Shown here piece by piece: positions 44,752 to 55,083 of a stretch of DNA of 64,000 bases (its first letter is position 1; every line of letters begins with the position of its first letter). Origin of the DNA: Thalassobacillus devorans MSP14. Lineage in GTDB: Bacteria > Bacillota > Bacilli > Bacillales > Halobacillaceae. The notes under the pieces were generated by a model. It searched no databases. It saw nothing but the letters and a program-made list of their open reading frames with translations, and was not told where the DNA came from. The translations under genes were made by a program, and so were the position numbers. The stretch is from positions 1,342,748-1,406,747 of the forward strand of contig NZ_KI543236.1 in the NCBI RefSeq assembly GCF_000496835.1, read 5' to 3'.

Positions 44752-46279
44752 GCTTGTCCCCCAGTAAAAATATATCTCTCAATCGTTCATTCCAATCTTG
44801 TTGAATCATGACAGCCTCCTTCTGACCGAATGTGAAATTCTTCCAGTCAAAGCCGCAAAAATCACAACAGGGAACGACAGGTGTTTTCAAGGAGGTTTGG
44901 AAAGGTTGATATAGGCTCTTTCTCCGGCATCCCTGACGATGGACCCAACTTATCAGCTCTGAAAATTTAGCCATTTTATATTGGAACCTATTCTCCACCT
45001 GGTTTGTGAGAAATGTATGAAAATCTTTCCATTTATCCCGGTTAAAGACGATCGTTTGCTGATACAGAAGATGGTGCTGGTGACAATGATATTTAATGAA
45101 TCTCCATTGTGTTTCGGTCAATTCCAATTCTTGTTGTACCAGTTCATCAACTGGAAGTTTTGCTCCACTCTGATAGAGGTTAAATAAGTAATTCAAAGTT
45201 TTCTGTATATCTGGAGCTTCGGGGAGTTCACTTTGTATCAGCTTTTTAGGAAGATAGTCATCCGATGGAGAGTAATACACCACACTAATACTATGTTTTC
45301 CATCACGGCCGGCTCTGCCTATTTCCTGAATAAAAGATTCTGTTTGGGTCGGCAGATGAAAATGAATGACATACCGTATATTCTTCTTATCTATTCCCAT
45401 TCCAAACGCGCTGGTACAGCAAATGACATCCAGCTGATCATTCATGAATTGTTGTTGAATCAATAACCGGTCAGACTGTTCCATTCCCCCATGGTAGAAA
45501 GCGACTCTCTTATCAGGTAAATTGCTTGATAGCTCACCAGATGCCTTTTCAGCCCACTGCCTGCTTGAAAAATATATCATCGTTGGAGCATGCTGATATT
45601 TTAACAGTTGTTCGATTTTAACCAATTTTTCGTTCGGATGCTCCACATGCTCTATTGCAAAACTTATATTCTCCTTATCCATTGCGTATATATGGGATTC
45701 CATATCTGTCATCCCCAGCTGGGTAACGATGTCCTTCTGTACTTCTGGTGTAGCTGTTCCGCTTAAAGCTAATACGGTAGGTCGATTGAATGTTTCAATC
45801 ACATTCGCCAGCTTCAAATAATCTGTTCGGAATTCATGGCCCCATTGTGATATACAATGCGCTTCATCCACTACAAATAACGAAATCGGTAAAGTTTTCA
45901 ATCGCTCTTTTACTAGAGGGTTTTGCAATATTTCCGGAGAAACATAGACTAACTTATAATGGGAGAGTTGACTTAGCAACTGCTTCTTCTGCTCTTGTGA
46001 TAGAAAGCTGTTTATAGCTGTAACCCTTTTAAACCCTTTCGCCTTCAATGCTTTGACCTGATCCACCATCAAAGAAACCAATGGGGATACCACAACGGTC
46101 ACCCCTTCAGCCAACATTGCCGGCAATTGATAACAGACAGATTTACCAGAACCTGTAGGCAAAATGCCTAAGGTATCCCTGCCATTCATGACATCTGAAA
46201 TGATTTCCTTTTGACCGGTTTTAAAAGTATCGAAACCAAAATAATGTTTCAATTCTTTTTCCAGTGAACGATTGCTCAT
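44744..46279 (-). CDS. recQ: ATP-dependent DNA helicase RecQ
   Basis: A 511-residue RecQ helicase, the short Bacillus form. Walker A TGSGKS (42-47), DEAHCISQWGHEFR, ARGINE finger region QEIGRAGRDGK and a zinc-binding C-terminal block (CRRKSLYQPF...CCDFCGFDW). There is no HRDC domain. It unwinds recombination intermediates. Overlaps ypbB by four bases. Confidence 0.94.
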   Translation of the reverse strand: MSNRSLEKELKHYFGFDTFKTGQKEIISDVMNGRDTLGILPTGSGKSVCYQLPAMLAEGVTVVVSPLVSLMVDQVKALKAKGFKRVTAINSFLSQEQKKQLLSQLSHYKLVYVSPEILQNPLVKERLKTLPISLFVVDEAHCISQWGHEFRTDYLKLANVIETFNRPTVLALSGTATPEVQKDIVTQLGMTDMESHIYAMDKENISFAIEHVEHPNEKLVKIEQLLKYQHAPTMIYFSSRQWAEKASGELSSNLPDKRVAFYHGGMEQSDRLLIQQQFMNDQLDVICCTSAFGMGIDKKNIRYVIHFHLPTQTESFIQEIGRAGRDGKHSISVVYYSPSDDYLPKKLIQSELPEAPDIQKTLNYLFNLYQSGAKLPVDELVQQELELTETQWRFIKYHCHQHHLLYQQTIVFNRDKWKDFHTFLTNQVENRFQYKMAKFSELISWVHRQGCRRKSLYQPFQTSLKTPVVPCCDFCGFDWKNFTFGQKEAVMIQQDWNERLRDIFLLGDKHE

Positions 46280-47340
46280 ATTTTTGCCTCGCTTTTTTGA
46301 TGCTGCATTCTTGCTTGTACAAGCCTGATAAAGAAATAATCGAATTTGCCCCGTAGGGCGTCATGGATACTTTTTAATTTATTTGTTTGCAATTCATCCA
46401 TCACTTGTGAAATTTCTTTTACTTCCTGCTCACTGACAAACAAGGATACAGGAAAATCCGGTTGGACAAGAGCCATCTCCACCACGTGATCGTGGATCGT
46501 ACTCATTTTCAATCGGCGTCGTTCACTGATTGTCTCCAGATCCATTCCCTGCTTAATAAATAAATAAGTTTTTTGTGCTGAGTTTGTAATCAAGTGACTG
46601 GTCTCTTTTTCTTCAACAAAAATAGATAACGATGGGTAGGTACCCGGCTTGTTTTCAATAGCTTGATAAAGATGATGCAGGAAATGTTGAATGTGTAAAT
46701 GGACATTATGTACCGGAAGATGGAACATATCTGCCAGCTGCTGTTTACTTAGCCCAATCAGCCCCGCTCCTGTGAGACGATATGTGAACACGGCTGCCTC
46801 TTCCTCGTTTACTTCGCTTAATAAACTGTATAACTCATGATAAATGGAGTGGATATGATCCATGAGATGCGTTTTATTCGCTTTATAATTCATCTTCACC
46901 CATCTTAATATATCATTCCGATCCGTGATTGGAAGAAATTGCTTGTTTCCTTTTTTCATATTCGTAATGGTTTGAATATACAAATAAAGACGTTCCTCAA
47001 ATAATCCTATTTTTTCGTGGAGACGGATTCCATTAAAATATAACGGTTCCCACTCATTTGATAACCGGCCCAAATGCTCATTTCCATAAGCCGTCAGTTC
47101 AGGTCGTTCATCTTCGGATTTTATGAAGATTTTTCCTTCTTCCTTTAATTGATTTATAGCATGAAACAACTCTATGCGCTCCAATGGTTTATAAATAGCA
47201 AAGAAATCGGTAAGCTGATAAGCATGGGCATCCTGCAGCGTTTGAGATGAACGCTTTCCTACAAGCAGATTATAGATACCTGCTGCCGTCCGCTCACCAT
47301 TTATGCTATTAATACAGCGCAGTAAAATATATTCAAACAC
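46276..47340 (-). CDS. ypbB: Helix-turn-helix protein YpbB
   Basis: A protein of about 354 residues conserved upstream of recQ; the N-terminus FEYILLRCINSINGERTAAGIYNLL, KRSSQTLQDAHAY and a C-terminal helicase-associated HTH (RRRLKMSTIHDHVVEMA) are typical. Probably a RecQ partner, by context. The start is uncertain: GTG at 47340 is six bases after AAGGGGG, while the ATG at 47346 touches that site. Confidence 0.88.
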   Translation of the reverse strand: MFEYILLRCINSINGERTAAGIYNLLVGKRSSQTLQDAHAYQLTDFFAIYKPLERIELFHAINQLKEEGKIFIKSEDERPELTAYGNEHLGRLSNEWEPLYFNGIRLHEKIGLFEERLYLYIQTITNMKKGNKQFLPITDRNDILRWVKMNYKANKTHLMDHIHSIYHELYSLLSEVNEEEAAVFTYRLTGAGLIGLSKQQLADMFHLPVHNVHLHIQHFLHHLYQAIENKPGTYPSLSIFVEEKETSHLITNSAQKTYLFIKQGMDLETISERRRLKMSTIHDHVVEMALVQPDFPVSLFVSEQEVKEISQVMDELQTNKLKSIHDALRGKFDYFFIRLVQARMQHQKSEAKI

Positions 47341-47457
47341 TCGCATCCCCCTTACATCCTGACTCACATATTCAACTTACTACATCCTGCTGTTTGTTAA
47401 TAGTGATAAAAGTCACACCAAACCGCATAACTACAAGGTTTGTGAGCGATTTTGTTG

Positions 47458-47486
47458 TTGAAAAATTTCTAAGATAGCAGTACAAT
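47458..47486 (+). promoter_or_regulatory. Sigma-A promoter of fer
   Basis: TTGAAA (47458-47463), 17-base spacer, TACAAT (47481-47486). Leader of about 85 bases to fer. Confidence 0.7.
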
Positions 47487-47547
47487 ACATTTAAGGCGAA
47501 TGTTCCTAGAGAGATAAAAATTAATCACTTGTATAATTTATTTTTAG

Positions 47548-47826
<279 letters not shown>

Positions 47827-47835
47827 TAACGTCAA

Positions 47836-47859
47836 GCCCCTCTGAATGAGGGGTTTTTT
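47836..47859 (+). terminator. Terminator of fer
   Basis: CCCCTC/GAGGGG stem with loop TGAAT and six T. Confidence 0.92.
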
Positions 47860-47996
47860 CATTTCTCTTACCCAAAGCCATATAGCCGAAATTCATCCCT
47901 ATATACCATACTTCCATTCTATCACGAATGCAAAGCCTGGTGAATTTAAAGGCGCGTATGATCTAGTCTTCAGCAGCCAGCGGCATGGAATAACCA

Positions 47997-48034
47997 TTAA
48001 AAGAAACGTTCAAAGTTCTTCACTCTGAACGTTC
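47997..48034 (-). terminator. Possible terminator of rsiX
   Basis: Minus-strand AACGTTCA pairs with TGAACGTT around a 13-base loop, followed by TCTTTTAAT. The loop is long and the T tract short. Confidence 0.5.
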
Positions 48035-48048
48035 TTGTGCTGTGGTGT

Positions 48049-49227
48049 TTATTCTTCAATGGATATGGGATTAACCGCTTCAGGCGTAGCTATCGGCTCT
48101 GTAAAATCATAGGTACGGATGCCTGCAAAAGGCAGGCCTTCAAATTGCACTTGTTCATACCCAAAGCTGGCGGCTGTTGCGAGGAGAGCTTCAATCATAG
48201 TCATTGCTTTCTGGTTCGCTTGCAGCTGGCCTGTAGTTTTAACGCGTATCAATAATTCATGGCCGGAATTTTCATTCACATCCACTTCTACACCGTCGGG
48301 CAAAGGTGAATAGATATACTCTCCTCCCCCAGGGCTGGCCATAATCTCAACAGCCTCATCTATAGAAGCATTTTCATTTAATTCAATTGGTGCTAACAAG
48401 ATTGGATTTGACTCGCTTGAGCGATAAATTTTATAACTTACCTTTTGATCAGGAGAAACTTTCATGGATTCTACTATTCCGTAATTACCCATTTCAAAAG
48501 GGCGTCCATCTTCATAGCTAAGTTTCACTTCTGATACCCCATACTGACGGAATACATGTTCAATACTTCTTTGGAGAATAACATCCGAGCTGGAACCTTG
48601 CGTTTGAAAATCTTTCGAAAAAATGATTTCACCAGTTTCTCCTTCTGCGATAATCTCCGCTCCCTCAAGAGGAAAAAAGGAGACTCCCAGCCTCTCTGCT
48701 ATTTTAGCTGCTGAGGCTGTTACTTTTCGAAAGACAGCATTGCTATCTGTACCCTTAATGGTTAGCGGAATGATGTGTTCGGCATTACTTCCTGCTGCTA
48801 CGGAAGCTACATAGTTTGCCCCTTCATCCATTTCGAACACCAGGTGACTTTCAAAATCGCTTACAGGGAGGTTCTGTTCTGTGACTTTTCCTTCATCCTG
48901 AGTTTCAAACAACTCCGCAGACTCTTCAGTATTTTCAGATATTCCTGACTCGGTTGCAGCCTCATAGTTCTGTGATTCTGAAGAATTCAATTCGTCGTTT
49001 GATCTGTTCATCATCATAGCAGGAGTGATGATGGCTGCCAGCAGGAGGACCGTAATGAAGGCGAAAACAGGCAAAAAATCAGATTTCTTCTTATCAGGTT
49101 TACTTTCTTTCATATGAACAGAAATTTTATCATACAGTTCATCTTTTGCCTGGTGATCATGGATCGCAGGCATCTGACCCAGCTGTCTTTGTAAATCGGT
49201 ATCGTTCTTATGATCATTTTGCTTCAT
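48049..49227 (-). CDS. rsiX: Anti-sigma-X factor RsiX
   Basis: A 392-residue single-span membrane protein. N-terminal cytoplasmic anti-sigma part (1-48), membrane helix at about 50-70 (FLPVFAFITVLLLAAIITPAMM), an acidic Ser/Glu-rich linker and a large outside domain. It overlaps sigX by 14 bases in a different frame. Sequence outside the membrane region is weakly conserved, but size and position identify RsiX, which keeps SigX inactive at the membrane. Confidence 0.88.
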   Translation of the reverse strand: MKQNDHKNDTDLQRQLGQMPAIHDHQAKDELYDKISVHMKESKPDKKKSDFLPVFAFITVLLLAAIITPAMMMNRSNDELNSSESQNYEAATESGISENTEESAELFETQDEGKVTEQNLPVSDFESHLVFEMDEGANYVASVAAGSNAEHIIPLTIKGTDSNAVFRKVTASAAKIAERLGVSFFPLEGAEIIAEGETGEIIFSKDFQTQGSSSDVILQRSIEHVFRQYGVSEVKLSYEDGRPFEMGNYGIVESMKVSPDQKVSYKIYRSSESNPILLAPIELNENASIDEAVEIMASPGGGEYIYSPLPDGVEVDVNENSGHELLIRVKTTGQLQANQKAMTMIEALLATAASFGYEQVQFEGLPFAGIRTYDFTEPIATPEAVNPISIEE

Positions 49228-49756
49228 TACGTTTCCCCTCCTCTCTATGCTCTGCTGCCCATTTCTGTAAAAGTTTCAAACCACGATGCTGGGTAGTTTT
49301 AACTTTACTCAGTGTCCACCCTAATATATCAGCGGTCTCCTGTATGGACATGGATTGTATGTATCGGAGTATAATCACACTTTTTTGATCGACTGATAAT
49401 TTCTCCAGATAATGATATATTAATTGAATGTCCTCATTCTTTTCTGCTATCTCTTCAGGCAAAGGCTGATTGTCAATTAACTGTTCCCCTTTATTATCCC
49501 AGTCAAAGAATTCCAACAGCCGTTTCCGCTTTCTGGTCTGTTTCCGAAAGAAGTCAATGGTTACATGACGTGCTATAGAAAAAAGCCATGTCTTCTCGCT
49601 GCTGTCTCCATTAAATTGAGTGTAAGAATCCAATACTTTTATATATACTTCCTGAACAAGATCTTCTGTTTGTTCCCGATTTTTAACCATATAGAATATA
49701 AAATTAAAAAGATCCTGATGATATTTTTCATAAAGCGATTCATACACCGGCCTCAC
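49214..49756 (-). CDS. sigX: ECF RNA polymerase sigma factor SigX
   Basis: A 180-residue ECF sigma factor. Region 2 has FNFIFYMVKNREQTEDLVQEVYI and KTWLFSIARHVTIDFFRKQ, and region 4 has SVIILRYIQSMSIQETADILG then SKVKTTQHRGLK. SigX of Bacillus controls genes that change cell-surface charge, such as dlt. Start GTG at 49756, eight bases after GGGAGGT. An exact sigma-X type promoter precedes it. Confidence 0.94.
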   Translation of the reverse strand: MRPVYESLYEKYHQDLFNFIFYMVKNREQTEDLVQEVYIKVLDSYTQFNGDSSEKTWLFSIARHVTIDFFRKQTRKRKRLLEFFDWDNKGEQLIDNQPLPEEIAEKNEDIQLIYHYLEKLSVDQKSVIILRYIQSMSIQETADILGWTLSKVKTTQHRGLKLLQKWAAEHREEGKRNEAK

Positions 49757-49784
49757 GAATGTTTACCTCCCGTTCTCTGAATTA

Positions 49785-49811
49785 GTCGTTTTATGTAAAG
49801 GAAAAGTTACA
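49785..49811 (-). promoter_or_regulatory. Sigma-X autoregulatory promoter of sigX-rsiX
   Basis: Minus-strand TGTAAC (49811-49806), 17-base spacer, CGAC (49788-49785). This equals the known sigma-X recognition elements, so sigX very likely transcribes itself. Confidence 0.75.
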
Positions 49812-49832
49812 CTCTTCATCATAAGCCTAAAA

Positions 49833-49866
49833 ACAAAAAATACCAACCTGAAATCGGCTGGTATTC
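49833..49866 (-). terminator. Terminator of the cobalamin transport pair
   Basis: Minus-strand AATACCAGCC pairs with GGTTGGTATT (one G-U), followed by TTTTTTG. It overlaps the last codon of the S-component gene and separates it from sigX. Confidence 0.85.
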
Positions 49867-50368
49867 ATACAGGAATCCATTGATTATAATAACGTCTAAA
49901 TAATCGGCTGAGTACTGGGTATAACATGACAATGAAAACCACATTACCTGCTGCGTGGTAGATATCAAAGGGCAAGCCTGCTAAATAATATCCCCAGAAT
50001 GAACCTGAAAATTTATACATTGTAACCGATAGCACAAAGCCATAAAAGAGCCCGCTAAAGGCGCCGAATGCTGCCAGGACAAGTAACGGAATGTTAGACC
50101 AATATTTTCCGATCAGCCCGCTCATCAAACCGATTCCAGCCCAAGCCATTACTTGCCATACTGTCCAGATCCCCATTCCGAGGAACACGTTGGAAAGAAA
50201 GGTTGTCAGTAAAGCTAATATCACGGCAGACAGGGGGCCAAGCCAAAAACCGGCAATAATGATTATCGCGGTTACTGGCTGGACGTTTGGTAAAAAAGCA
50301 AATGCATACCTGCCGACCACGGCGAGGGAAGCAAATAATGCAATTAAGGTAATTTTATAGGTATTCAT
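49865..50368 (-). CDS. ECF transporter S component, predicted cobalamin uptake
   Basis: A 167-residue polytopic protein with five or six helices. It starts MNTYKITLIALFASLAVVGRY and has FLPNVQPVTAIIIIAGFWLGP, a pattern of S components of the cobalamin/precursor (CblT-like) group. It would bind substrate and dock on a shared EcfA1A2T module located elsewhere. A cobalamin riboswitch heads the transcript, which is the main reason for predicting B12 or a corrinoid. GTG/ATG codons at 50383-50374 are alternative starts; the ATG at 50368 gives the usual short N-terminus. Overlaps or abuts the lipoprotein gene. Confidence 0.78.
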   Translation of the reverse strand: MNTYKITLIALFASLAVVGRYAFAFLPNVQPVTAIIIIAGFWLGPLSAVILALLTTFLSNVFLGMGIWTVWQVMAWAGIGLMSGLIGKYWSNIPLLVLAAFGAFSGLFYGFVLSVTMYKFSGSFWGYYLAGLPFDIYHAAGNVVFIVMLYPVLSRLFRRYYNQWIPV

Positions 50369-50373
50369 ATGCA

Positions 50374-50790
50374 TCATTCCCACTTATGAAAATCAAATTG
50401 GAACGTGTCATCTGCTTCTACTTTATACTCCTCAGCTCCTACAGAGGCACTCTCCCCATTGATGGTAAAAAACCAGGCCTTCTGCTCCCCTTCTTTTGCT
50501 TCGATCCCTTCTATTTTTGTGACAAAGCCATCTTTTTCTTCGACATCATCAAAGTTATTTTTAAGTACCTCCATAAGCGTTGTACCCGCTTTGACTTCCA
50601 GTTCTTTCTCTGCTACAATTTTTTCTCCATTTTTCTTTGAAACTGTTACTTTTACGGGTACTTCCTGTTGCTGATCCTGTGTTTGGGCGTCAGAGGATTC
50701 ACTTCCCGAATCTGCCTGACATGCTCCTAGTACAACTGCACTCAACATGACTGCCAAGATCATTTGCATCATTCTTCTCATTTCGACCAT
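50374..50790 (-). CDS. DUF4430 lipoprotein, predicted cobalamin-binding
   Basis: A 138-residue secreted lipoprotein: signal peptide, lipobox VLGAC, a Ser/Gln/Asp-rich linker, then a DUF4430 (transcobalamin C-terminal-like) domain with GTTLMEVLKNNF, YVTKIEGIEA-like FVTKIEGIEAKEGEQKAWFF and NGESASVGAEEYKVEADDTFQFDF. DUF4430 domains recur in B12-binding and surface proteins. Translation is coupled to the S component. Starts at 50790 or at an ATG twelve bases downstream are both possible. Confidence 0.78.
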   Translation of the reverse strand: MVEMRRMMQMILAVMLSAVVLGACQADSGSESSDAQTQDQQQEVPVKVTVSKKNGEKIVAEKELEVKAGTTLMEVLKNNFDDVEEKDGFVTKIEGIEAKEGEQKAWFFTINGESASVGAEEYKVEADDTFQFDFHKWE

Positions 50791-50862
50791 CCTTTCACCT
50801 TTAATAGGTTTCAATGCTTTTGGATTGTGAAAGTCAGATTGACAACCACGGCCTCCATTCCA

Positions 50863-50896
50863 TACAAAAAGCCCATTCCTTCAACAAGAATGGGCT
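50863..50896 (-). terminator. Riboswitch-linked terminator
   Basis: AGCCCATTC (50870-50878) pairs perfectly with GAATGGGCT (50888-50896) around a nine-base loop; TTTTTG follows on the minus strand. It lies between the cobalamin aptamer and the first gene, so it is the likely expression platform. Confidence 0.85.
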
Positions 50897-50969
50897 AAGA
50901 CTAACCAGTATGAATGTTTACTAAAAAAATACACACGATTCGACCGGTTGTCTCAAACAGCTCAATCCC

Positions 50970-51150
50970 CGAAGCTTTGAAACGGTGAATTAAGGCAGGT
51001 CTACTGGCTTGTGCGTTTACCTACTACGGACCCTTCCCATACAACTATGTGTACAGTGGTCTGCCCGGTTCGTGGCACTTACAGTTGCGAGGACAGCTTT
51101 GGATTTTCACCAAATTCCCTTTTAATCCCACTCAGGAGCACCTTAACTCT
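50970..51150 (-). ncRNA. Cobalamin riboswitch
   Basis: On the minus strand the conserved order of the B12 aptamer is clear: GATTAAAAGGGAA then TTTGGTGAAAATCC (51127-51101), CTGTCCTCGCAACTGTAA (51096-51079), and the B12 box AAGCCAGTAGACCTGCC (51010-50994). A terminator about 100 bases downstream of the B12 box makes transcription attenuation the likely mode. A weak promoter (TTTACA, 16-base spacer, TAACAT) lies near 51165-51195, at the end of resE. Confidence 0.95.
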
Positions 51151-51228
51151 GAAATATTAAATTCTAATGTAATGTTACCATAACCAGAAAAATTGTAAAC
51201 CAGTTGTTTCACAGGGAACAAGATTTTA

Positions 51229-53016
51229 TTACAAATCTTGTGAATCTTCGCTAATATCAGGCAAGCGAAAAGAAAAAGTCGTGCCAGTACCTTCTTTGCT
51301 ATGAACAGCAATGGTACCCTGATGCGCCTCCACAATGTTTTTAGCAATAGCAAGACCAAGTCCGGTGCCTGCCTTGCCTTTTTTTCTTTTTCGCGATTTA
51401 TCTGCTTTATAAAACCGTTCAAAAACAAAAGGCAGATCCTCTTCCGGAATTCCTGTTCCTGAATCTTGGACAGCAGCATAAAGACCCTCTTCCGTATATT
51501 CCATATGAATATCGACATTACCATCATCACGGGTATGACGGATAGCATTATCAATCAAATTTGTAAATACTTGTTCAATACGGTCCGGATCAAAACATTT
51601 ATCTCCAAGATCATCCGAGGCATTAAGTCTTAGATTAATCCCTTTATCTTGGGCTAATCCATGGAATTTTCTCGTTATTTTTTCTAAAAAAGGGCGGACT
51701 TCCACTCTTTCTTTATTCAGGGTGATATGCCCAGCTTCCATTCTGGCAAGATCTAATAACTCGTTAACAAGTCTACTCATACGCTGAGATTCTTCGTAGA
51801 TGATCTGAGCAAGCTCATTTTTTTCTTCTTTACTTTCTGCAATATCATCCACTATCGCTTCGCTGTACCCTTGCATCATGGAAATCGGCGTCCGAAGTTC
51901 ATGAGATACATTGGCAATAAAATCCTGCCTTAGTTTATCAAGCCGCCTCTCTTCAGTCATATCCCGAAGTACAGCGACAGCTCCACGTACATAATCCTTA
52001 TCATATAACGGAGTCATGATAATCACCCAATTTCTCCCCTGGGTATCCATTTCAGTCATAACTTCCGTTTCCGTATCAATTACCTGATTGAAAATATCCT
52101 TCACTTTATCTGGTAGGATGAGATAATCATCTTTATTGCTTATTTCAGAATTTCCCTCTTCATATGCCCAAGCCTGGAGATACTGTTCTGCAGGCGGATT
52201 GGTAATCAGAATTTCCCCTTGGCGGTTAATGGTGATGACTCCATCCGCCATGGAACTGAGAATACCTGATAATTGTTCTTTTTCCTGGTTCAAGGCATTT
52301 ATATGAAATTTCAACTGCCGTCCCATTCGATTGAAAGCCATCGCAAGTTCTCCGATTTCATCGTGCGTAAGGATGGGTATCTTGGTATTGAATTCTCCTT
52401 TTGCCAATTCCAGCGCACCTTCCCGCATTTTGATCAGAGGGGCAGTGATTCGAGTAGATAAAAAGAATGCAAATATAGTAGTTAAAATGATTGCAATACC
52501 TGCACCCAGAAAGATGATTTTTGTTGTCTGCATAGTTGTTTCTTCCACAATATCAAGAGACTGATAAACAAAAACTCCTCCATAATCACTGCTCAAAGGA
52601 GTTCCTACCACCATAACACCATTCTGAAGATTATCGATATCAGCGATTTTTTTTACTTTTTCTTCCCCTGATAATACAGAAGATAATTCATTATCTTCTT
52701 CAATCCATTGTTGATCTATATGCGGCAAGTTTCCTTTAGCGGATGAACGCCATATATCATTCTTGCCAAATATAATCACCACGCGGCTGGAAGGATCTTT
52801 CACCCGGGAAGATGTATCCAGAATAAGGTCTCTGTCATCATATTCCTGAACGATTTCTGATACTTTATCGGCTGTCTGAAGCAATTCCCTTTCTGCTTCC
52901 AGGATATGATAATTCTCAAAAAACTCCAGCAAAAGAACAGTTAAGAGGAAAAGAACGAATGAAACCAATAATAATATAGTGAACCAAAGTTTACCTACTA
53001 CACTTCGCCAAAACAT
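51229..53016 (-). CDS. resE: Sensor histidine kinase ResE
   Basis: A 595-residue membrane kinase: helix at about 9-31, an outer sensor domain, second helix (about 168-187), HAMP domain ([20 protein letters not shown]), PAS domain, HisKA with SHELRTP, and a complete ATPase domain (N, G1 [13 protein letters not shown]2 GTGLGLAIA). With ResD it controls respiration genes when oxygen is low. It overlaps the resD stop. Confidence 0.95.
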   Translation of the reverse strand: MFWRSVVGKLWFTILLLVSFVLFLLTVLLLEFFENYHILEAERELLQTADKVSEIVQEYDDRDLILDTSSRVKDPSSRVVIIFGKNDIWRSSAKGNLPHIDQQWIEEDNELSSVLSGEEKVKKIADIDNLQNGVMVVGTPLSSDYGGVFVYQSLDIVEETTMQTTKIIFLGAGIAIILTTIFAFFLSTRITAPLIKMREGALELAKGEFNTKIPILTHDEIGELAMAFNRMGRQLKFHINALNQEKEQLSGILSSMADGVITINRQGEILITNPPAEQYLQAWAYEEGNSEISNKDDYLILPDKVKDIFNQVIDTETEVMTEMDTQGRNWVIIMTPLYDKDYVRGAVAVLRDMTEERRLDKLRQDFIANVSHELRTPISMMQGYSEAIVDDIAESKEEKNELAQIIYEESQRMSRLVNELLDLARMEAGHITLNKERVEVRPFLEKITRKFHGLAQDKGINLRLNASDDLGDKCFDPDRIEQVFTNLIDNAIRHTRDDGNVDIHMEYTEEGLYAAVQDSGTGIPEEDLPFVFERFYKADKSRKRKKGKAGTGLGLAIAKNIVEAHQGTIAVHSKEGTGTTFSFRLPDISEDSQDL

Positions 53017-53732
53017 CAGTCACCACTTACCTCGAACTTATAACCTACACCCCAAACCGTTACAATCATTTTAGCTGCATCTTTTGAGACCTTGCTTAAT
53101 TTTTCTCTTAACCGCTTGACATGAGTATCAACGGTTCGTAAATCACCAAAAAATTCATATTGCCAAACTTCTTTCAATAAATGCTCCCGTTCAAATACCT
53201 TATCCGGAGCTTTTGCCAGAAAATGCAATAGTTCATATTCTTTAGGTGTCAGTGTGACTTCTTTACCGTCTGCCGTCACCCGATGTGCATCATTGTCTAT
53301 CGTCAAATGTGGAAATACCAGTACATTATTAGCAGATGTCTCAGTCTGTAAAAATTTAGTTGAAGATGATCTTCTTAAAATAGCTTTTACCCTTAGTACA
53401 ACTTCCCGCGGGCTGAATGGTTTGACGATATAATCATCCGCGCCTACCTCAAACCCCTGAACACGATTGCTTTCCTCTCCTTTTGCAGTAAGCATGAGGA
53501 CAGGAGTAGCTTTCTTTTCGCGCAGATCTTTACATACTTCGATTCCGTCTTTACCCGGCATCATGATATCCAATAAAATGACATCATAATCAACAGTCAA
53601 TGCCTTTTCCAGTGCTTCATCCCCATCTTCTGCCTCTTCAACTTCAAAGTTTTCTCTTTCCAAATACATACGAATCAGGCGCCGGATTCTTTCTTCATCA
53701 TCTACCACCAGCACTTTTGCTTCTTTTTCCAT
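53016..53732 (-). CDS. resD: Response regulator ResD
   Basis: A 238-residue OmpR-type regulator. Receiver acid pair D11-D12 ([10 protein letters not shown]), phosphoacceptor D55, Lys near 106, and a winged-helix domain ([21 protein letters not shown]). The ATG at 53732 has GAGGGGG eight bases ahead. Upstream ATGs at 53777 and 53753 would add family-foreign residues. Confidence 0.96.
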   Translation of the reverse strand: MEKEAKVLVVDDEERIRRLIRMYLERENFEVEEAEDGDEALEKALTVDYDVILLDIMMPGKDGIEVCKDLREKKATPVLMLTAKGEESNRVQGFEVGADDYIVKPFSPREVVLRVKAILRRSSSTKFLQTETSANNVLVFPHLTIDNDAHRVTADGKEVTLTPKEYELLHFLAKAPDKVFEREHLLKEVWQYEFFGDLRTVDTHVKRLREKLSKVSKDAAKMIVTVWGVGYKFEVSGD

Positions 53733-53821
53733 TTTGATTGCCCCCTCTTCCATTCCATGTCTTTCATTTCTATTCATTGTATCCTTTTTCCTTTAAGCAT
53801 AACAAAATATCATTATGTAAA

Positions 53822-53861
53822 CGAGAGACCATCAGAGAAAAGCATTCTCTAATGGTCTTCT
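53822..53861 (-). terminator. Hairpin between resC and resD
   Basis: AGACCAT-AGAGAA pairs with TTCTCT-ATGGTCT (one mismatch), but no clear T tract follows. It may lower readthrough from resABC into resDE. Confidence 0.5.
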
Positions 53862-53863
53862 TA

Positions 53864-55051
53864 CTAAGCATAAGAATGTAACCCCGCAATAACAAGGTTG
53901 ACGGCAATCAGGTTGAACATGATAATCGCAAATCCTCCGACGGCAAGCCAGGCCGACTTTGTGCCATGCCAGCCCCTGGATAGACGGAGGTGCAGGAAAA
54001 ATGCATAGAACAACCACGTGATCAATGCCCATACTTCCTTCGGATCCCAACCCCAGAAACGATTCCAGGCCTCCTGCGCCCAAATCATCGCAAAAATTAT
54101 TGCCCCTAAAGTAAAGACTGGAAAGCCTATAGAAACCGCACGATAGGATACTTCATCTATCAGATCAGGGTTGAATTTCTTCAATTTAGGCTGCAGGGCA
54201 GCAGCCACGCGCTTTCTCAATAGCAATCGGACGATTCCATAAAGTACTAATCCACTTAAAAGAGACCAAATCAGCGTGTTAAATTTACGGGCAGCGTCTT
54301 GCCCTCTCATCCATCCTGGAGCTTCAAATACAGGCTGCATTGCTCCTTCTGTCTGCAACTCTCCGCCATTTGGGCCAGCAATGGCAGGCATCTCGTACTC
54401 AACATTCACGATCTGTTCTTCAACAGGAGCCTGAAATTGAGCTTGATAGTCCATTGCACCGAATGTAGTAGTCATAATGATGAAGCCGAGCGTTGAGAAA
54501 ATCGAATAAATTACAAATTCAAGCCAGAATGTATGTTTTGAACTTTTCGTTTGATCGATTTGGCGTATTAAAAAAATCAATCCGGCGACAAAGCTGATAG
54601 CAAGGATCGCTTCACCGACAGCTGCTGTCGTTACGTGGATATAAAGCCAATGCGACTTAAGCGACGGTACCAATGGCGATATTTCTCTCGGAAACATACT
54701 CGCGTACGCGATAATCAGTAAAGCGATAGGCAACGCGAATAATCCGATTACATCCAGCCGGTAAATGAAATAAATGATAATAAACGCCATCACGAGCATC
54801 ATGCCAAAAAACGTAGTGAATTCAAACAAATTACTAACCGGTGCATGCTGACTGGCTACCCACCTCGTAAAGAAGTAGCCGAGCTGGGTAATAAAACCTG
54901 CAATAGTCAAGGAAATCCCTATCGTACTGGCTTTCCCCCTGTTACCTGTTTTCTCGTTACGAATAGTACCCCCAAAGAAGAAGGTAGCAATCAAGTAAAA
55001 GAAAAACGAAGCATATAATAAATTACTGCTGATCGTTACAAGATCTCCCAT
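53864..55051 (-). CDS. resC: Cytochrome c biogenesis protein ResC (CcsA-like)
   Basis: A 395-residue polytopic protein of the CcsA/CcmC family with the heme-handling [22 protein letters not shown] motif and conserved His residues. With ResB it moves heme across the membrane for cytochrome c (used by QcrC). ATG at 55051 is six bases after GGAGG; the ATG at 55057 touches the site. Confidence 0.95.
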   Translation of the reverse strand: MGDLVTISSNLLYASFFFYLIATFFFGGTIRNEKTGNRGKASTIGISLTIAGFITQLGYFFTRWVASQHAPVSNLFEFTTFFGMMLVMAFIIIYFIYRLDVIGLFALPIALLIIAYASMFPREISPLVPSLKSHWLYIHVTTAAVGEAILAISFVAGLIFLIRQIDQTKSSKHTFWLEFVIYSIFSTLGFIIMTTTFGAMDYQAQFQAPVEEQIVNVEYEMPAIAGPNGGELQTEGAMQPVFEAPGWMRGQDAARKFNTLIWSLLSGLVLYGIVRLLLRKRVAAALQPKLKKFNPDLIDEVSYRAVSIGFPVFTLGAIIFAMIWAQEAWNRFWGWDPKEVWALITWLFYAFFLHLRLSRGWHGTKSAWLAVGGFAIIMFNLIAVNLVIAGLHSYA

Positions 55052-55083
55052 ATTCATCCTCCTACACCCTTTGCAGTAAAGGG

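Noticed and set aside
51132..51554. A 140-codon minus-strand frame over the riboswitch and the end of resE
   Set aside because: It lies out of frame within resE and across the aptamer; resE is clearly the coding frame.
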